Source of the DNA: Mailhella massiliensis
GTDB taxonomy: Bacteria > Desulfobacterota > Desulfovibrionia > Desulfovibrionales > Desulfovibrionaceae
Assembly: GCF_020741395.1 (NCBI RefSeq)
Contig: NZ_DYZA01000156.1
Location: 1-30,573 of the forward strand
Direction: 5' to 3'
DNA length: 30,573 nucleotides
Shown here: piece after piece, positions 17,363 through 24,599 of the stretch
Numbering within the stretch: the stretch's first letter is position 1
How the letters are laid out: each line of letters begins with the position of its first letter
Translations under genes and position numbers: made by a program
The notes under the pieces: model-generated
Databases searched by the model: none
The model's input: only the letters and a program-made list of their open reading frames with translations
Told to the model about the DNA's origin: nothing

Positions 17363-18706
17363 TCAGCCTACGGCCACATCTTCGGCGGGATAGCGGAAGC
17401 CGTCCTGCCGCATGCCGGAGGAAACGGCGAAAAGCACCGTAAGACCGCCCACTCTGCCGAAATACATGAGCGCTATGATAAGGGCGCGCGAAGCGTCGGA
17501 AAGGTGCGGCGTCGCCCCCAGGGAAAGCCCTACGGTACCTATGGCCGAGGCCGATTCAAAAAATGCCGTCATGAGCGGAAGATTGTCCAGCGCAGAGAGC
17601 ATCATGCCCCCGGCCAGAAAAAGCAGAAGATAGCACACGAACAGGCCGGAAGCCTTGTGCAACGTCATGTCGGGCAGTCTGCGCCCGAAAGTGCGCACAT
17701 CGTTTCTGTGCAGGAAGATAGTCATGACCCCCAGCAGAAGGACGGCAAACGTGGTCACCTTGAAGCCGCCTCCCGTGGAACCGGGCGCAGCCCCCACCAG
17801 CATGAGCAGTATGGTAAAAAGCTGCGAAAGTGGGTGGAGAGCGCCGAGGTCCACGCTGTTGAAACCCGCCGTGCGCGGACTCACCGCCTGAAAAAGTGCG
17901 GCAAGCGCTGCTTCCGGCCTGCTCATATTCCAGAAATCCCTCTGAAATTCAAAGAAAAAGAAAAAAAGGAAGCCACCTGCAATCAGAAGAAAGCTGCAAA
18001 GCAGAATAAGCTTGCTTTGCAGTCGGTAACGCCGGATCTTCCAGCCGTGGGAACGCACGTCGTTCAGTGTGAGAAAGCCTATGCCCCCCAAAGTGATCAG
18101 GGCTGCTATCACAAGGCAGACCAGGGGATCTGCGACATAGCCCGTCAGGGAGACATAGGGAGCCTTTACGCCCATGAGGTCGAATCCGGCATTGCAGAAG
18201 GCGGAGACGGAGTGAAAAAGCGCCATCCACAGCCCATGCCCGAGTCCCCTTTCCGGGCAGAAGCGCAGGGCCAGAAGCGCGGCACCCAGAAATTCCACGG
18301 CAAGCACTGTACGCAAAATAAAGCCCGTGAGGCGAACGATGCCCGCAAGCTGCGGTGCGGCAATGGATTCCTGCATGACATAGCGCATACGGAAGCCTAT
18401 TTTCTGCCCCGCGAGCACGGCCACGGCCACAGCCATGGTTATGACGCCGAGTCCCCCGGCCTGAATGAGAAGAAGAATAACGGCCTGTCCGAAAAACGAC
18501 CAGTAGCTTGCGGTATCGTGCACCACAAGTCCGGTCACGGTAATGGCGGAAGTGGCCGTGAAAAGGGCGTCCCCAAAGCCTGCCCCCAGCCCGTCCCTTG
18601 TGGTGAAGGGGAGCATGAGAAGCCCCGTTCCGCAAAGGATGAGCAGAACATAGCCGAGGATGATGATCTGTGAAGGGCTGAGGCGCTTCTGATTCCAGAA
18701 TGGCAT
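17363..18706 (-). CDS. ktrB: Potassium uptake channel subunit KtrB (TrkH/KtrB family)
   Basis: KtrB is the membrane pore of the Ktr potassium uptake system. 447 residues with four repeated membrane-pore-membrane units. The four selectivity-filter segments are visible: SAITVTGLVV, SAFCNAGFD, APGSTGGGFK and SAIGTVGLSLG, each with the conserved glycine. The ATG has GGAGAG 8 bp upstream. It is the first gene of the operon, and the 396 bp before it contain a set of strong hairpins (see the leader entry), suggesting control at the RNA level. Potassium uptake genes are a known target of c-di-AMP signalling in many bacteria, which makes that leader worth testing. Confidence 0.93.
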   Translation of the reverse strand: MPFWNQKRLSPSQIIILGYVLLILCGTGLLMLPFTTRDGLGAGFGDALFTATSAITVTGLVVHDTASYWSFFGQAVILLLIQAGGLGVITMAVAVAVLAGQKIGFRMRYVMQESIAAPQLAGIVRLTGFILRTVLAVEFLGAALLALRFCPERGLGHGLWMALFHSVSAFCNAGFDLMGVKAPYVSLTGYVADPLVCLVIAALITLGGIGFLTLNDVRSHGWKIRRYRLQSKLILLCSFLLIAGGFLFFFFFEFQRDFWNMSRPEAALAALFQAVSPRTAGFNSVDLGALHPLSQLFTILLMLVGAAPGSTGGGFKVTTFAVLLLGVMTIFLHRNDVRTFGRRLPDMTLHKASGLFVCYLLLFLAGGMMLSALDNLPLMTAFFESASAIGTVGLSLGATPHLSDASRALIIALMYFGRVGGLTVLFAVSSGMRQDGFRYPAEDVAVG

Positions 18707-19102
18707 ACTCTCTCCAGTCGCTCCGCAAACAGTCCGAAGCTCTCTTTTGCAGATATACCCCTACCTGAAGGTGGGAAGGCGGTACGGCCATGCTCCCAAT
18801 ACCATGCCCGCACGCGGGAGGCAAGCGACAGGGAATAGCCCCTCTCCCTCATGTTGGCAAGCAGGTTCTCCCCGACTCCTTGCGGCATGAAGCAGCCCGC
18901 AAGTCTTTCTCTATGCAGGCCATGAAAGCATGTTGCCCGGGGCAACACCTTGTTCATGCTTCCCATCATGGAATAATATGGGGGGGGCTCTTCCCCTCCC
19001 CGCTCCGGGTTCATTGCCTTGAGATCACAGTCAGCCCAGAAGCCGAACCCTCACCTTCTCTACAGCGGAAAGCTATGAAAAAAAAAGAGCTGTCGACGCC
19101 GT
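18707..19102. other. Gene-free leader region upstream of ktrB
   Basis: 396 bp. On the minus strand it contains a compact folded element (18803-18889), a perfect 7-bp stem with a 3-nt loop at 18931-18947 (TGTTGCC/GGCAACA), and at its far end the terminator of the LprI-domain gene. A minus-strand frame of 159 codons starts at 19014 but runs 172 bp into ktrB in the wrong frame, so it is not accepted as a gene. No confident promoter was found; TATTAT near 18977 lacks a matching -35. Confidence 0.5.
18803..18889 (-). ncRNA. Candidate structured RNA in the ktrBA leader
   Basis: Read on the minus strand, CATGCCGCA (18881-18889) pairs with TGCGGGCATG (18803-18812), giving a closing stem with one bulged G. 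Inside it CGGGGAG pairs with CTCCCG (one bulge), followed by AACC, and an AGGGA/TCCCT hairpin sits within. The order closing stem, G-rich strand, AACC, inner AGGGA hairpin, then a pyrimidine-rich return strand recalls the ydaO-type c-di-AMP riboswitch, but the GGGGUUAAUC-like segment of that family is not visible and the element is shorter. It lies about 95 bp before the ktrB ATG. Confidence 0.35.
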
Positions 19103-19108
19103 CTACAG
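19078..19108 (-). terminator. Intrinsic terminator of the LprI-domain gene
   Basis: On the minus strand a hairpin with arms CTGT-A-GAC and GTC-G-ACAG (one A-G mismatch, GGC loop) is followed by CTC and nine T residues. The hairpin begins at the stop codon itself. Confidence 0.85.
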
Positions 19109-19510
19109 ACCGGCCGCCCCCAGCAAGGTGGCCTGTTTTTTGGTCTCTTCGGCCAGGAAGCTCTCTGCAGCAAGGCGGGAGAGACTTCCGCCTCCGTTCA
19201 GATCCGCCACGGCCTCGGCCATGGCTTCCTTGTATTGTACCCAGAGCCTTTCCGCTTTTTTGATGTTCGCCCTGCACGCGGCCGGGTCGACGGCATCATC
19301 GCACGCTTTCAGCGCCACGGCATAATTTTCATTCAGGACCTTGTCCCAGTGCTCATAGGCCGCCTGAGTACAGTCCATCATGTCCATGTTGGAAAGGGCG
19401 TTTTCCATGCAGATATTGTAACCCGGGGCAAGTTCTTCCTCTGCAAGGGCTGCGCCGTGGACAACGGTAAGCAGCAGGCCTGAAAGCAGCATAACCGGCA
19501 TTGTCTTCAT
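19103..19510 (-). CDS. Secreted LprI/DUF1311-domain protein
   Basis: The product (135 residues) starts with a Sec signal peptide (MKTMPVMLLSGLLLTVVHGA, cleavage expected after ALA at residue 23). The mature part has the LprI N-terminal (DUF1311) layout: an ICMENA...CTQAAYEHWDKVLNENY block, then LKACD...AACRANIKKAERLWVQYKEA. Four cysteines (about 34, 47, 70, 79) would form two disulfides in the periplasm. The domain is named after a mycobacterial lysozyme inhibitor, but many members have no tested function. The ATG has an AAGGAGAG site. Own terminator; the gene stands alone between dnaB and the ktr operon. Confidence 0.83.
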   Translation of the reverse strand: MKTMPVMLLSGLLLTVVHGAALAEEELAPGYNICMENALSNMDMMDCTQAAYEHWDKVLNENYAVALKACDDAVDPAACRANIKKAERLWVQYKEAMAEAVADLNGGGSLSRLAAESFLAEETKKQATLLGAAGL

Positions 19511-19837
19511 GATCTCTCCTTATGATTGTCTGTTCCCCATCCACGCCGGAAAAGCCCGACCTGAAAAACTTCCGGGGCGTTCCCCTGCAACACCGGCACG
19601 TCGCCCTGCCTTTAAGGCCTACGGCTTTCATAAGGAAGTTGTATAGTCCCTTTCTTTTCACCGCGAGGCCCGGGACTGGATAAGCTTCCCGGACTGAGCT
19701 TGGCCCGGTCTCGTTGCAGCCGAAGAACAAACGCCCTCCGTACTCTGAAATATCGTCGAAGAAAAATGATGCCGCCCGCAGAAAAAAGACAAATGGATAT
19801 GCCGTGCGGACATTCTCTGAGAATTTGTACCGGAATG
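19511..19837. other. Gene-free stretch between dnaB and the LprI-domain gene
   Basis: 327 bp downstream of dnaB on the minus strand. Just past the dnaB stop, GACATTC and GAATGTC form a 7-bp stem around a 17-nt loop, without a T-run directly after it. A TCCGGGA/TCCCGGG inverted repeat lies near 19665-19695. Neither is a clear intrinsic terminator, and no convincing promoter for the LprI-domain gene or small ORF was found. Confidence 0.4.
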
Positions 19838-21301
19838 TCAGCCCGGCTGGGACTCGGAAGGCTCGATATAGGTGGTTTCCAGGTCGTCGAAAGCGGTGAA
19901 TTCCGGCCTGTAGGCGAGTTCCACCGTGCCTGTGGGGCCGTTCCTGTGCTTGCCGATGATGATTTCGGCAATGCCGGTCTTCGGGCGGTCGCCTTTTTTA
20001 TTGTAGGCGTCCTCGCGGTGTATGAACATGATGAGGTCGGCATCCTGTTCAATGGCGCCGGATTCGCGCAGATCGGAAAGCACGGGGCGCTTATCGGTAC
20101 GCTCCTCCACCTTGCGGTTGAGCTGGGAAAGCGCGATGACGGGAACCTTGAGTTCCTTGGCAAGAGCCTTCAAGTTACGCGAAATATCGGATATTTCCAG
20201 TTCACGGGAATCGTTGCGCGCCGAATGCATGAGCTGAAGGTAGTCCACCATGACAAGGTCGAGACCATGCTCGGCCTTGAGACGACGGCAACGGGCGCGA
20301 AGCGCCAGCGGGGTGAGGCCGGCCGTATCGTCGATGAAGATTTTTGCCGAGGAAAGAGCGTCGGCAGCTGCGGAAAGCTTGGCCCAGTCCTCATCTTCCA
20401 GAAAGCCCCTCCTCACACGGGAAAGTTCCACCCTGCCCCAGGCGCAGAGCATACGATCCATGAGGGATTCCTTGCTCATTTCCAAGGAAAAAACAGCCAC
20501 CGTGGCCCCGCCGGAAAGAGCGGCGCGCATGGCCACGTTGAGGGCGAAGGCGGTCTTGCCCATGGAGGGGCGCGCGGCAAGAATAATGAGGTCGGTGGGC
20601 TGGAGGCCCGCCGTCATCTTGTCGAGCTGCATGTAGCCCGTAGGTACGCCCGTGGTCAGGCTCTTGTTGTTATAGCGGGCGAGCAGCTCATCGAACACGG
20701 AGCGCACCAGCTCGCTGCTGCTGCTGAAGGTCTTGCTGTTGGCGCGTTCGGATATGGAAAATACGGCTCGTTCCGACTCATCGAGGAGCGTGGGGACGTC
20801 TTTGGTGGAGTCGTAGCAGTTGCTGATGATCTGGGCGGAAGTTTCGATGAGCGTGCGCTGTATGGCCTTGTCGCGCACGATTTTGGCCCAGTGCGCGGCG
20901 TTGGCTCCGCTCACCACCGCACGGGAAAGGTCGCCGAGATATGCGGCCCCGCCCGCCGCCTCAAGCTGGGAATGATTCGCCAGCCAATCGAACACCGTCA
21001 CTTCATCCACGGGAATGTTCTGCTCGGCAAGAGCGATGAACGCCCCGAAAATGATGCGGTGCGCAGGAATGTAGAAATCCGTATCCCGAAGCTGATCTAT
21101 GATTTCCTGCAAAAGGTCGGGACGGAGAAACACGCCGCTCAGAACGGCCTGTTCGGCTTCCTCGCTGTGCGGCGGCACGCGGCGCAGAAGGTCGTCGCGG
21201 GCGCGTTCGGACAGATCGCCTTCCGGGCGGGAAGAACGACGAGAGCCGCCGCTCCGCAAAGGAGCGGCGGCTTCATTCATGACGGTATCCGGGCTGTCCA
21301 T
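19838..21301 (-). CDS. dnaB: Replicative DNA helicase DnaB
   Basis: DnaB is the hexameric helicase that unwinds DNA at the replication fork. 487 residues: a charged, Ser/Arg-rich N-terminal extension of about 40 residues, the primase-interacting helical domain starting RVPPHSEEAEQAVLSGVFL, a linker, and the RecA-like domain with Walker A (ARPSMGKTAF, Lys249), FSLEMSKESLMDRM (H1a), LDLVMVDYLQLM (Walker B), IALSQLNRKVEERTDKRP (H3) and LRESGAIEQDADLIMFIHR (H4). It is the last gene of the rpsF-rpsR-rplI-dnaB cluster, 27 bp after rplI. The ATG at 21301 has only a modest binding site, and a second ATG lies 7 codons on. Confidence 0.96.
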   Translation of the reverse strand: MDSPDTVMNEAAAPLRSGGSRRSSRPEGDLSERARDDLLRRVPPHSEEAEQAVLSGVFLRPDLLQEIIDQLRDTDFYIPAHRIIFGAFIALAEQNIPVDEVTVFDWLANHSQLEAAGGAAYLGDLSRAVVSGANAAHWAKIVRDKAIQRTLIETSAQIISNCYDSTKDVPTLLDESERAVFSISERANSKTFSSSSELVRSVFDELLARYNNKSLTTGVPTGYMQLDKMTAGLQPTDLIILAARPSMGKTAFALNVAMRAALSGGATVAVFSLEMSKESLMDRMLCAWGRVELSRVRRGFLEDEDWAKLSAAADALSSAKIFIDDTAGLTPLALRARCRRLKAEHGLDLVMVDYLQLMHSARNDSRELEISDISRNLKALAKELKVPVIALSQLNRKVEERTDKRPVLSDLRESGAIEQDADLIMFIHREDAYNKKGDRPKTGIAEIIIGKHRNGPTGTVELAYRPEFTAFDDLETTYIEPSESQPG

Positions 21302-21328
21302 GACTCGTCAGGCTTCCGAAGAAGCTGA

Positions 21329-21847
21329 TCAGGCATTTTCAGCGGGAGCTTCCGTTTCAGCGGCAGGGGCTTCCACAGGAGCTTCTTCTTCCACGAGGTG
21401 CTTTTCTTCGGACACGATCTTCACAGTGAAGGCGGGAACCACGTCGGCATGCAGACGGGCGCGCACATGGTGATCGCCCAGGGTGCGGATAGCGCCGTCA
21501 AGCAACAGGCGGTGGCGGTCCACTTCAATGCCCATGGCAGCGAGAGCGTCGCCGATCATGGCGGGCGTCACGGAGCCGTAGAGCTTGTCGTTTTCACCCA
21601 CGCGCATGCTGATGGTCACCACCACGCCTTCCAGCTTGGAAGCAAGCTCGGAAGCGGCGGCACGAAGGGCGTCCATACGGGCCTGCAGCTTTTTGCGTTC
21701 CAGTTCGAACACGCGGATGTTGGCCGGAGTGGCAAGGCTGGCAAGCTGCTGCGGCAGCAGATAGTTGCGGCCGTAGCCGGGCTTGACATTGACGATATCG
21801 CCAAGGTGACCGAGCTTTTCAACGTCGGCACGAAGAATAACTTTCAT
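21329..21847 (-). CDS. rplI: 50S ribosomal protein L9
   Basis: L9 binds 23S rRNA near the L1 stalk. 172 residues: the N-terminal domain starts MKVILRADVEKLGHLGDIVN and continues VKPGYGRNYLLPQQLA, both hallmarks of L9; a long connecting helix and the C-terminal domain (KLYGSVTPAMIGDAL) follow. It ends in an unusual acidic Ala/Glu/Pro tail of about 20 residues (EEEAPVEAPAAETEAPAENA) beyond the normal L9 end. The ATG follows GGAGAG, 17 bp after rpsR, within the rpsF operon. Confidence 0.97.
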   Translation of the reverse strand: MKVILRADVEKLGHLGDIVNVKPGYGRNYLLPQQLASLATPANIRVFELERKKLQARMDALRAAASELASKLEGVVVTISMRVGENDKLYGSVTPAMIGDALAAMGIEVDRHRLLLDGAIRTLGDHHVRARLHADVVPAFTVKIVSEEKHLVEEEAPVEAPAAETEAPAENA

Positions 21848-21864
21848 TTTGCTCTCCTATGCCG

Positions 21865-22128
21865 TTAGATGTTGGTCTTCTTCTTCACTTCGCTGGAATG
21901 GGCGGAAGTGTAGAACAGCAGGGCCATCTGGCGGGCGCGCTTGATCTCGGTGGTCAGGGCGCGCTGATGCTTGGCGCAGGTACCGGTAATGCGGCGGGCG
22001 ACAATCTTGCCGCGTTCGGTGATGAAGTCGCGGAGAATGTCGGGACGCTTGTAGTCGAGAGCCAGTTCAGCGTCGGCGCAGAAGCGGCAGAACTTGCGGC
22101 GAGGGGCAAACTTCTTACGGAAAGCCAT
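21865..22128 (-). CDS. rpsR: 30S ribosomal protein S18
   Basis: S18 binds the 30S platform together with S6. 87 residues, standard length. The cysteine-containing (zinc-binding, C+) form is seen: Cys14 and Cys17 in KFCRFC, Cys51 and His54 in GTCAKH. The conserved core YKRPDILRDFITERGKIVARRITGT is intact apart from small changes. The start codon shares one base with the rpsF stop (TAATG), with GGAGG 7 bp upstream, so the two are translationally coupled. Confidence 0.97.
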   Translation of the reverse strand: MAFRKKFAPRRKFCRFCADAELALDYKRPDILRDFITERGKIVARRITGTCAKHQRALTTEIKRARQMALLFYTSAHSSEVKKKTNI

Positions 22129-22442
22129 TACGCGACCTCCTCGGTGGCTTCAACGGAATCAGCCAGCTTGACGGTCATGAACTTGAACACGCCGTCGGTG
22201 ATGCGGATGATGCGTTCCAGTTCAGCCACGAGCTGAGAAGGAGCGGCGTATTCGAGGCGGACATAGAAGCCGCGCATCTGCTTACGGACAGGATAGGCCA
22301 GGTCGCGCATACCCCACTGATCCACGAGAAGCATTTTGCCGCCTTCGCGGGCAATCACTTCATCCAGGGTCTTCAGGATGGTTTCGCGCTCTTCCACAGA
22401 CAGCTCCGGAGAAAGGAGCAGCAGGGTTTCCATTTTGCGCAT
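22128..22442 (-). CDS. rpsF: 30S ribosomal protein S6
   Basis: S6 forms a heterodimer with S18 on the 30S platform. 104 residues from the ATG at 22442, which begins MRKMETLLLLSPELSVEERE and has AAGGAG 7 bp upstream; the frame is open 23 codons further but those codons lie in the mRNA leader. The S6 core WGMRDLAYPVRKQMRGFYVR and the MTVKL end strand are clear. First gene of the rpsF-rpsR-rplI-dnaB operon, with a good sigma70 promoter about 80-110 bp upstream and a structured leader that may bind the S6:S18 complex. Confidence 0.97.
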   Translation of the reverse strand: MRKMETLLLLSPELSVEERETILKTLDEVIAREGGKMLLVDQWGMRDLAYPVRKQMRGFYVRLEYAAPSQLVAELERIIRITDGVFKFMTVKLADSVEATEEVA

Positions 22443-22466
22443 GTAAGTTCTCCTTACGGTCAGAGG

Positions 22467-22508
22467 TCCGCCGCTCCCGACTTCCTGTCGGAAAAACCAT
22501 ACGGCGAA
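22467..22508 (-). promoter_or_regulatory. Candidate S6:S18 autoregulatory leader hairpin
   Basis: On the minus strand TTCGCCG (22502-22508) pairs with CGGCGGA (22467-22473), enclosing an inner CCGAC/GTCGG stem-loop. It lies between the promoter and the rpsF start. Leaders binding the S6:S18 complex are known upstream of rpsF in many bacteria; the match here is structural and positional, not a checked consensus. Confidence 0.45.
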
Positions 22509-22523
22509 CAAGGTGAATTGCTG

Positions 22524-22552
22524 TATCTACTCGGGAGAGTCCCCTCTGTCAA
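22524..22552 (-). promoter_or_regulatory. Sigma70 promoter of the rpsF-rpsR-rplI-dnaB operon
   Basis: On the minus strand a perfect TTGACA (22547-22552) is followed 17 bp later by TAGATA (22524-22529). It is the best promoter match in the window and sits where the ribosomal protein operon needs one, giving a leader of about 75 nt. Confidence 0.75.
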
Positions 22553-22602
22553 GCCCCTGCCGTGACCGACGGAAAAATCTGTCTTACTCCCCGTAAGAAC
22601 GC

Positions 22603-22635
22603 AAAACACCCGGCAGACCAGAAGCTCTGCCGGGT
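22603..22635 (-). terminator. Intrinsic terminator of the lipoprotein gene
   Basis: On the minus strand a perfect 10-bp stem (ACCCGGCAGA/TCTGCCGGGT) with an 8-nt loop is followed by GTTTTGC. It lies 36 bp beyond the stop codon of the 22671-23414 gene and insulates it from the rpsF promoter. Confidence 0.8.
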
Positions 22636-22670
22636 ACGAAGGAACGATTTCCAAAACTCGCCGCAGGCGA

Positions 22671-23414
22671 TCAGATATCCATGAAAATACGGCCGTTGCT
22701 CACTACCCCGATGACCGGAGCAAGCAGGCTGTCGGGCACGTTCATAATGTTGCGGGGCATGGGTGTCACGGGCGCAGTGACCCCTTCAAGGGTAAAGGCC
22801 TTCTGTGAACGCTCGATAAAGTCCGTCAGCTGCCCCACGTTCATGGTAATACCCGGGAAGAGCTCAGGAGCAGGTTCGCGGTATTCCACAATAAGCTTGC
22901 TCCGGTCGGCCCCGCCCATCCATTCGTAACGGGCCACAAGGGTATCTCCCTGCCAGGCGGCCTTCCCGGCCTGAGCAAACATGGGCGTCCACGGATCCAT
23001 GGAGGCAGGGCGCACATACACATGCACGGTGGCGGAATTGGGAGAAATGCCGTTATGCTCGTAAAGTACCTTCAGAGTCTGAAAATCCACACCGACAGCC
23101 CGTACTTCCCATATCATGTCGCTGGGACATTCGGCGAGCAGGCTGACAAGCTGCGAGCCTTCCCCTGCCTGCAGGGAAAACCACGCGTCTGCGGAAATGG
23201 TGCGCATCATACTGTTCTCATAAGCGACGCGGCACAGCGTATAGCCGGAGACCACACGCTCATAGCCCGGGGCGGCCTTCACGCTCACCACGGGAGAAGA
23301 AGTGGAAATGAAGGCGCCGCTGGAAGCGTCCACGCCACGGTAGATGGAGGAAGCGGCGCAGCCACTAAGAAGCGTCGCGGCAACCAGAAGCGCACATGCA
23401 AGAATATGTTTCAT
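22671..23414 (-). CDS. Predicted outer-membrane lipoprotein of unknown function (DUF4851-like)
   Basis: 247 residues. A lipoprotein signal peptide is clear: MKHILACALLVAATLLSGCA with the lipobox LSGC at Cys19 and Ala at +2, which fits outer-membrane sorting. The mature part has no catalytic motif that I recognise; it is rich in beta-strand patterns and contains two further cysteines (LCRVAY and AECPSD) that could pair. The overall look recalls the DUF4851 lipoproteins described from Desulfovibrio, but I cannot verify that from sequence alone. The ATG has GAGGTG upstream. It is divergent from mnmA, across a gap with a perfect inverted repeat, and has its own terminator. Confidence 0.75.
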   Translation of the reverse strand: MKHILACALLVAATLLSGCAASSIYRGVDASSGAFISTSSPVVSVKAAPGYERVVSGYTLCRVAYENSMMRTISADAWFSLQAGEGSQLVSLLAECPSDMIWEVRAVGVDFQTLKVLYEHNGISPNSATVHVYVRPASMDPWTPMFAQAGKAAWQGDTLVARYEWMGGADRSKLIVEYREPAPELFPGITMNVGQLTDFIERSQKAFTLEGVTAPVTPMPRNIMNVPDSLLAPVIGVVSNGRIFMDI

Positions 23415-23444
23415 AACAACACCTCGTTTTCAGCCATAATGAAC

Positions 23445-23470
23445 GATTCTCCCGCTTTTTCAGGAGAATC
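23445..23470. promoter_or_regulatory. Perfect inverted repeat between the divergent lipoprotein and mnmA genes
   Basis: GATTCTCC (23445-23452) and GGAGAATC (23463-23470) form a perfect 8-bp inverted repeat with a 10-bp centre. On the minus strand it overlaps a weak promoter-like pair (CTGAAA and CATTAT). It could be an operator for the lipoprotein gene or a hairpin in the mnmA leader. Confidence 0.4.
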
Positions 23471-23561
23471 ACAGCATAAGACTATCCCGGATCATTGGCA
23501 ACGGGCGAAAATCGAAGAAAACAGCCTTGCCCTCGGGCCGGGCCGGTGGCACACTCTCTCC

Positions 23562-24599
23562 ATGAACATTACCGTAGCCATAAGCGGCGGGACCGACAGC
23601 CTTTTCGCCCTGCTTTATCTCAAGGAACAAGGCCACAGCGTCACGGCCCTGCACGCCCGCTTTCTCCCCTCTTCAGGAAACGACCCCGTTCCCGCGCTGG
23701 AAAAACTCTGCCGGAGCATCGGCATCCCCCTGCGCGTGGCCGACCTTTCGGAAGCCTTCCGCAGATCCGTCATAGAGCCTTTCGCCCTTGCCCACACCAT
23801 GGCCCGCACGCCCAACCCCTGCGCGCTCTGCAACCGCGCCATGAAATTCGGCCGTCTGCTCGATGCGGCTGCGGCTCACGGAGAAACCTTCGCCACCGGC
23901 CACTATGCCTCCATGGAAGAGCATCCCGTGTACGGGACCGCCCTCCGCGCCGGGAAGGACGGCGCCAAGGATCAGAGTTATTTTCTCGCCCTGGTGCCCA
24001 CAGCGCGCCTTCGCCGCTGTATCTTCCCTCTCTCAACATGGAAAAAAACGGATATCCGAGCCTGGCTTGCCGGACGCGGCCATACGCCTCCCCTGCCTTC
24101 CGAAAGCCAGGAAATCTGCTTCATACCCGACGATGATCACTATGCCTGGCTGGAGAAAAAGAAAAAAGAAGGTCTGAATCTGCCCGGCCCCGGGCCCGTG
24201 CTGCTTGCCGGAGAAAACCGGATCATCGCCGAACATCGGGGGCTCTGGCAGTACACCGAAGGCCAGCGCAGGGGGCTCCGTATTGCCTGGAAGGAGCCTC
24301 TTTATGTGCTGCAAAGGCGGCCGGAAGACAACACCCTCGTGGTAGGCCCGAGAAATATGCTGCCCGTCCTCTCCTGTTCAGCCGGGGAACTCAACCTTAT
24401 GGTCGAGCCCGCGCTCTGGCCGGAAGAGCTTTTCGTGCGCGTGCGCTACCATCAGGCGCCCGTACCGGCCCGTGTCTCCGTGTCCGGGGAGCGCATGATC
24501 GTGGAGTTCCTCTCCCCGCAGCAGCTCCCGGCCCCGGGGCAGGTGGCCGCCGTGTACGACGGCGACGGCTTCGTGCTCGCAGGCGGCATCCTGAATTAA
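23562..24599 (+). CDS. mnmA: tRNA-specific 2-thiouridylase MnmA
   Basis: MnmA adds sulfur to uridine 34 of tRNAs for Lys, Glu and Gln, using ATP and a persulfide relay. 345 residues, close to the family norm. The PP-loop is SGGTDS (8-13), where SGGVDS is usual. The catalytic cysteine pair is present: Cys87 in NPCALCNRAMKFG and Cys186 in ESQEICFIPDD. LWQYTEGQRRGL corresponds to the conserved YTIGQRkGL segment before the C-terminal barrels. The ATG at 23562 lies directly before the first beta-strand of the PP-loop domain but has no good ribosome binding site; the frame stays open far upstream without family-like sequence. The sulfur relay partners are not in the window. Confidence 0.9.
   Translation: MNITVAISGGTDSLFALLYLKEQGHSVTALHARFLPSSGNDPVPALEKLCRSIGIPLRVADLSEAFRRSVIEPFALAHTMARTPNPCALCNRAMKFGRLLDAAAAHGETFATGHYASMEEHPVYGTALRAGKDGAKDQSYFLALVPTARLRRCIFPLSTWKKTDIRAWLAGRGHTPPLPSESQEICFIPDDDHYAWLEKKKKEGLNLPGPGPVLLAGENRIIAEHRGLWQYTEGQRRGLRIAWKEPLYVLQRRPEDNTLVVGPRNMLPVLSCSAGELNLMVEPALWPEELFVRVRYHQAPVPARVSVSGERMIVEFLSPQQLPAPGQVAAVYDGDGFVLAGGILN

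Noticed and set aside
18535..19014. 159-codon minus-strand frame upstream of and into ktrB
   Set aside because: It runs 172 bp into ktrB in another frame, has no recognisable motif, and its upstream half coincides with strong hairpins. Kept only as the alternative explanation of the leader.
23022..23561. Possible 180-residue N-terminal extension of MnmA
   Set aside because: It would overlap the divergent lipoprotein gene and its promoter, and MnmA normally begins at the PP-loop strand, as does the ATG at 23562.
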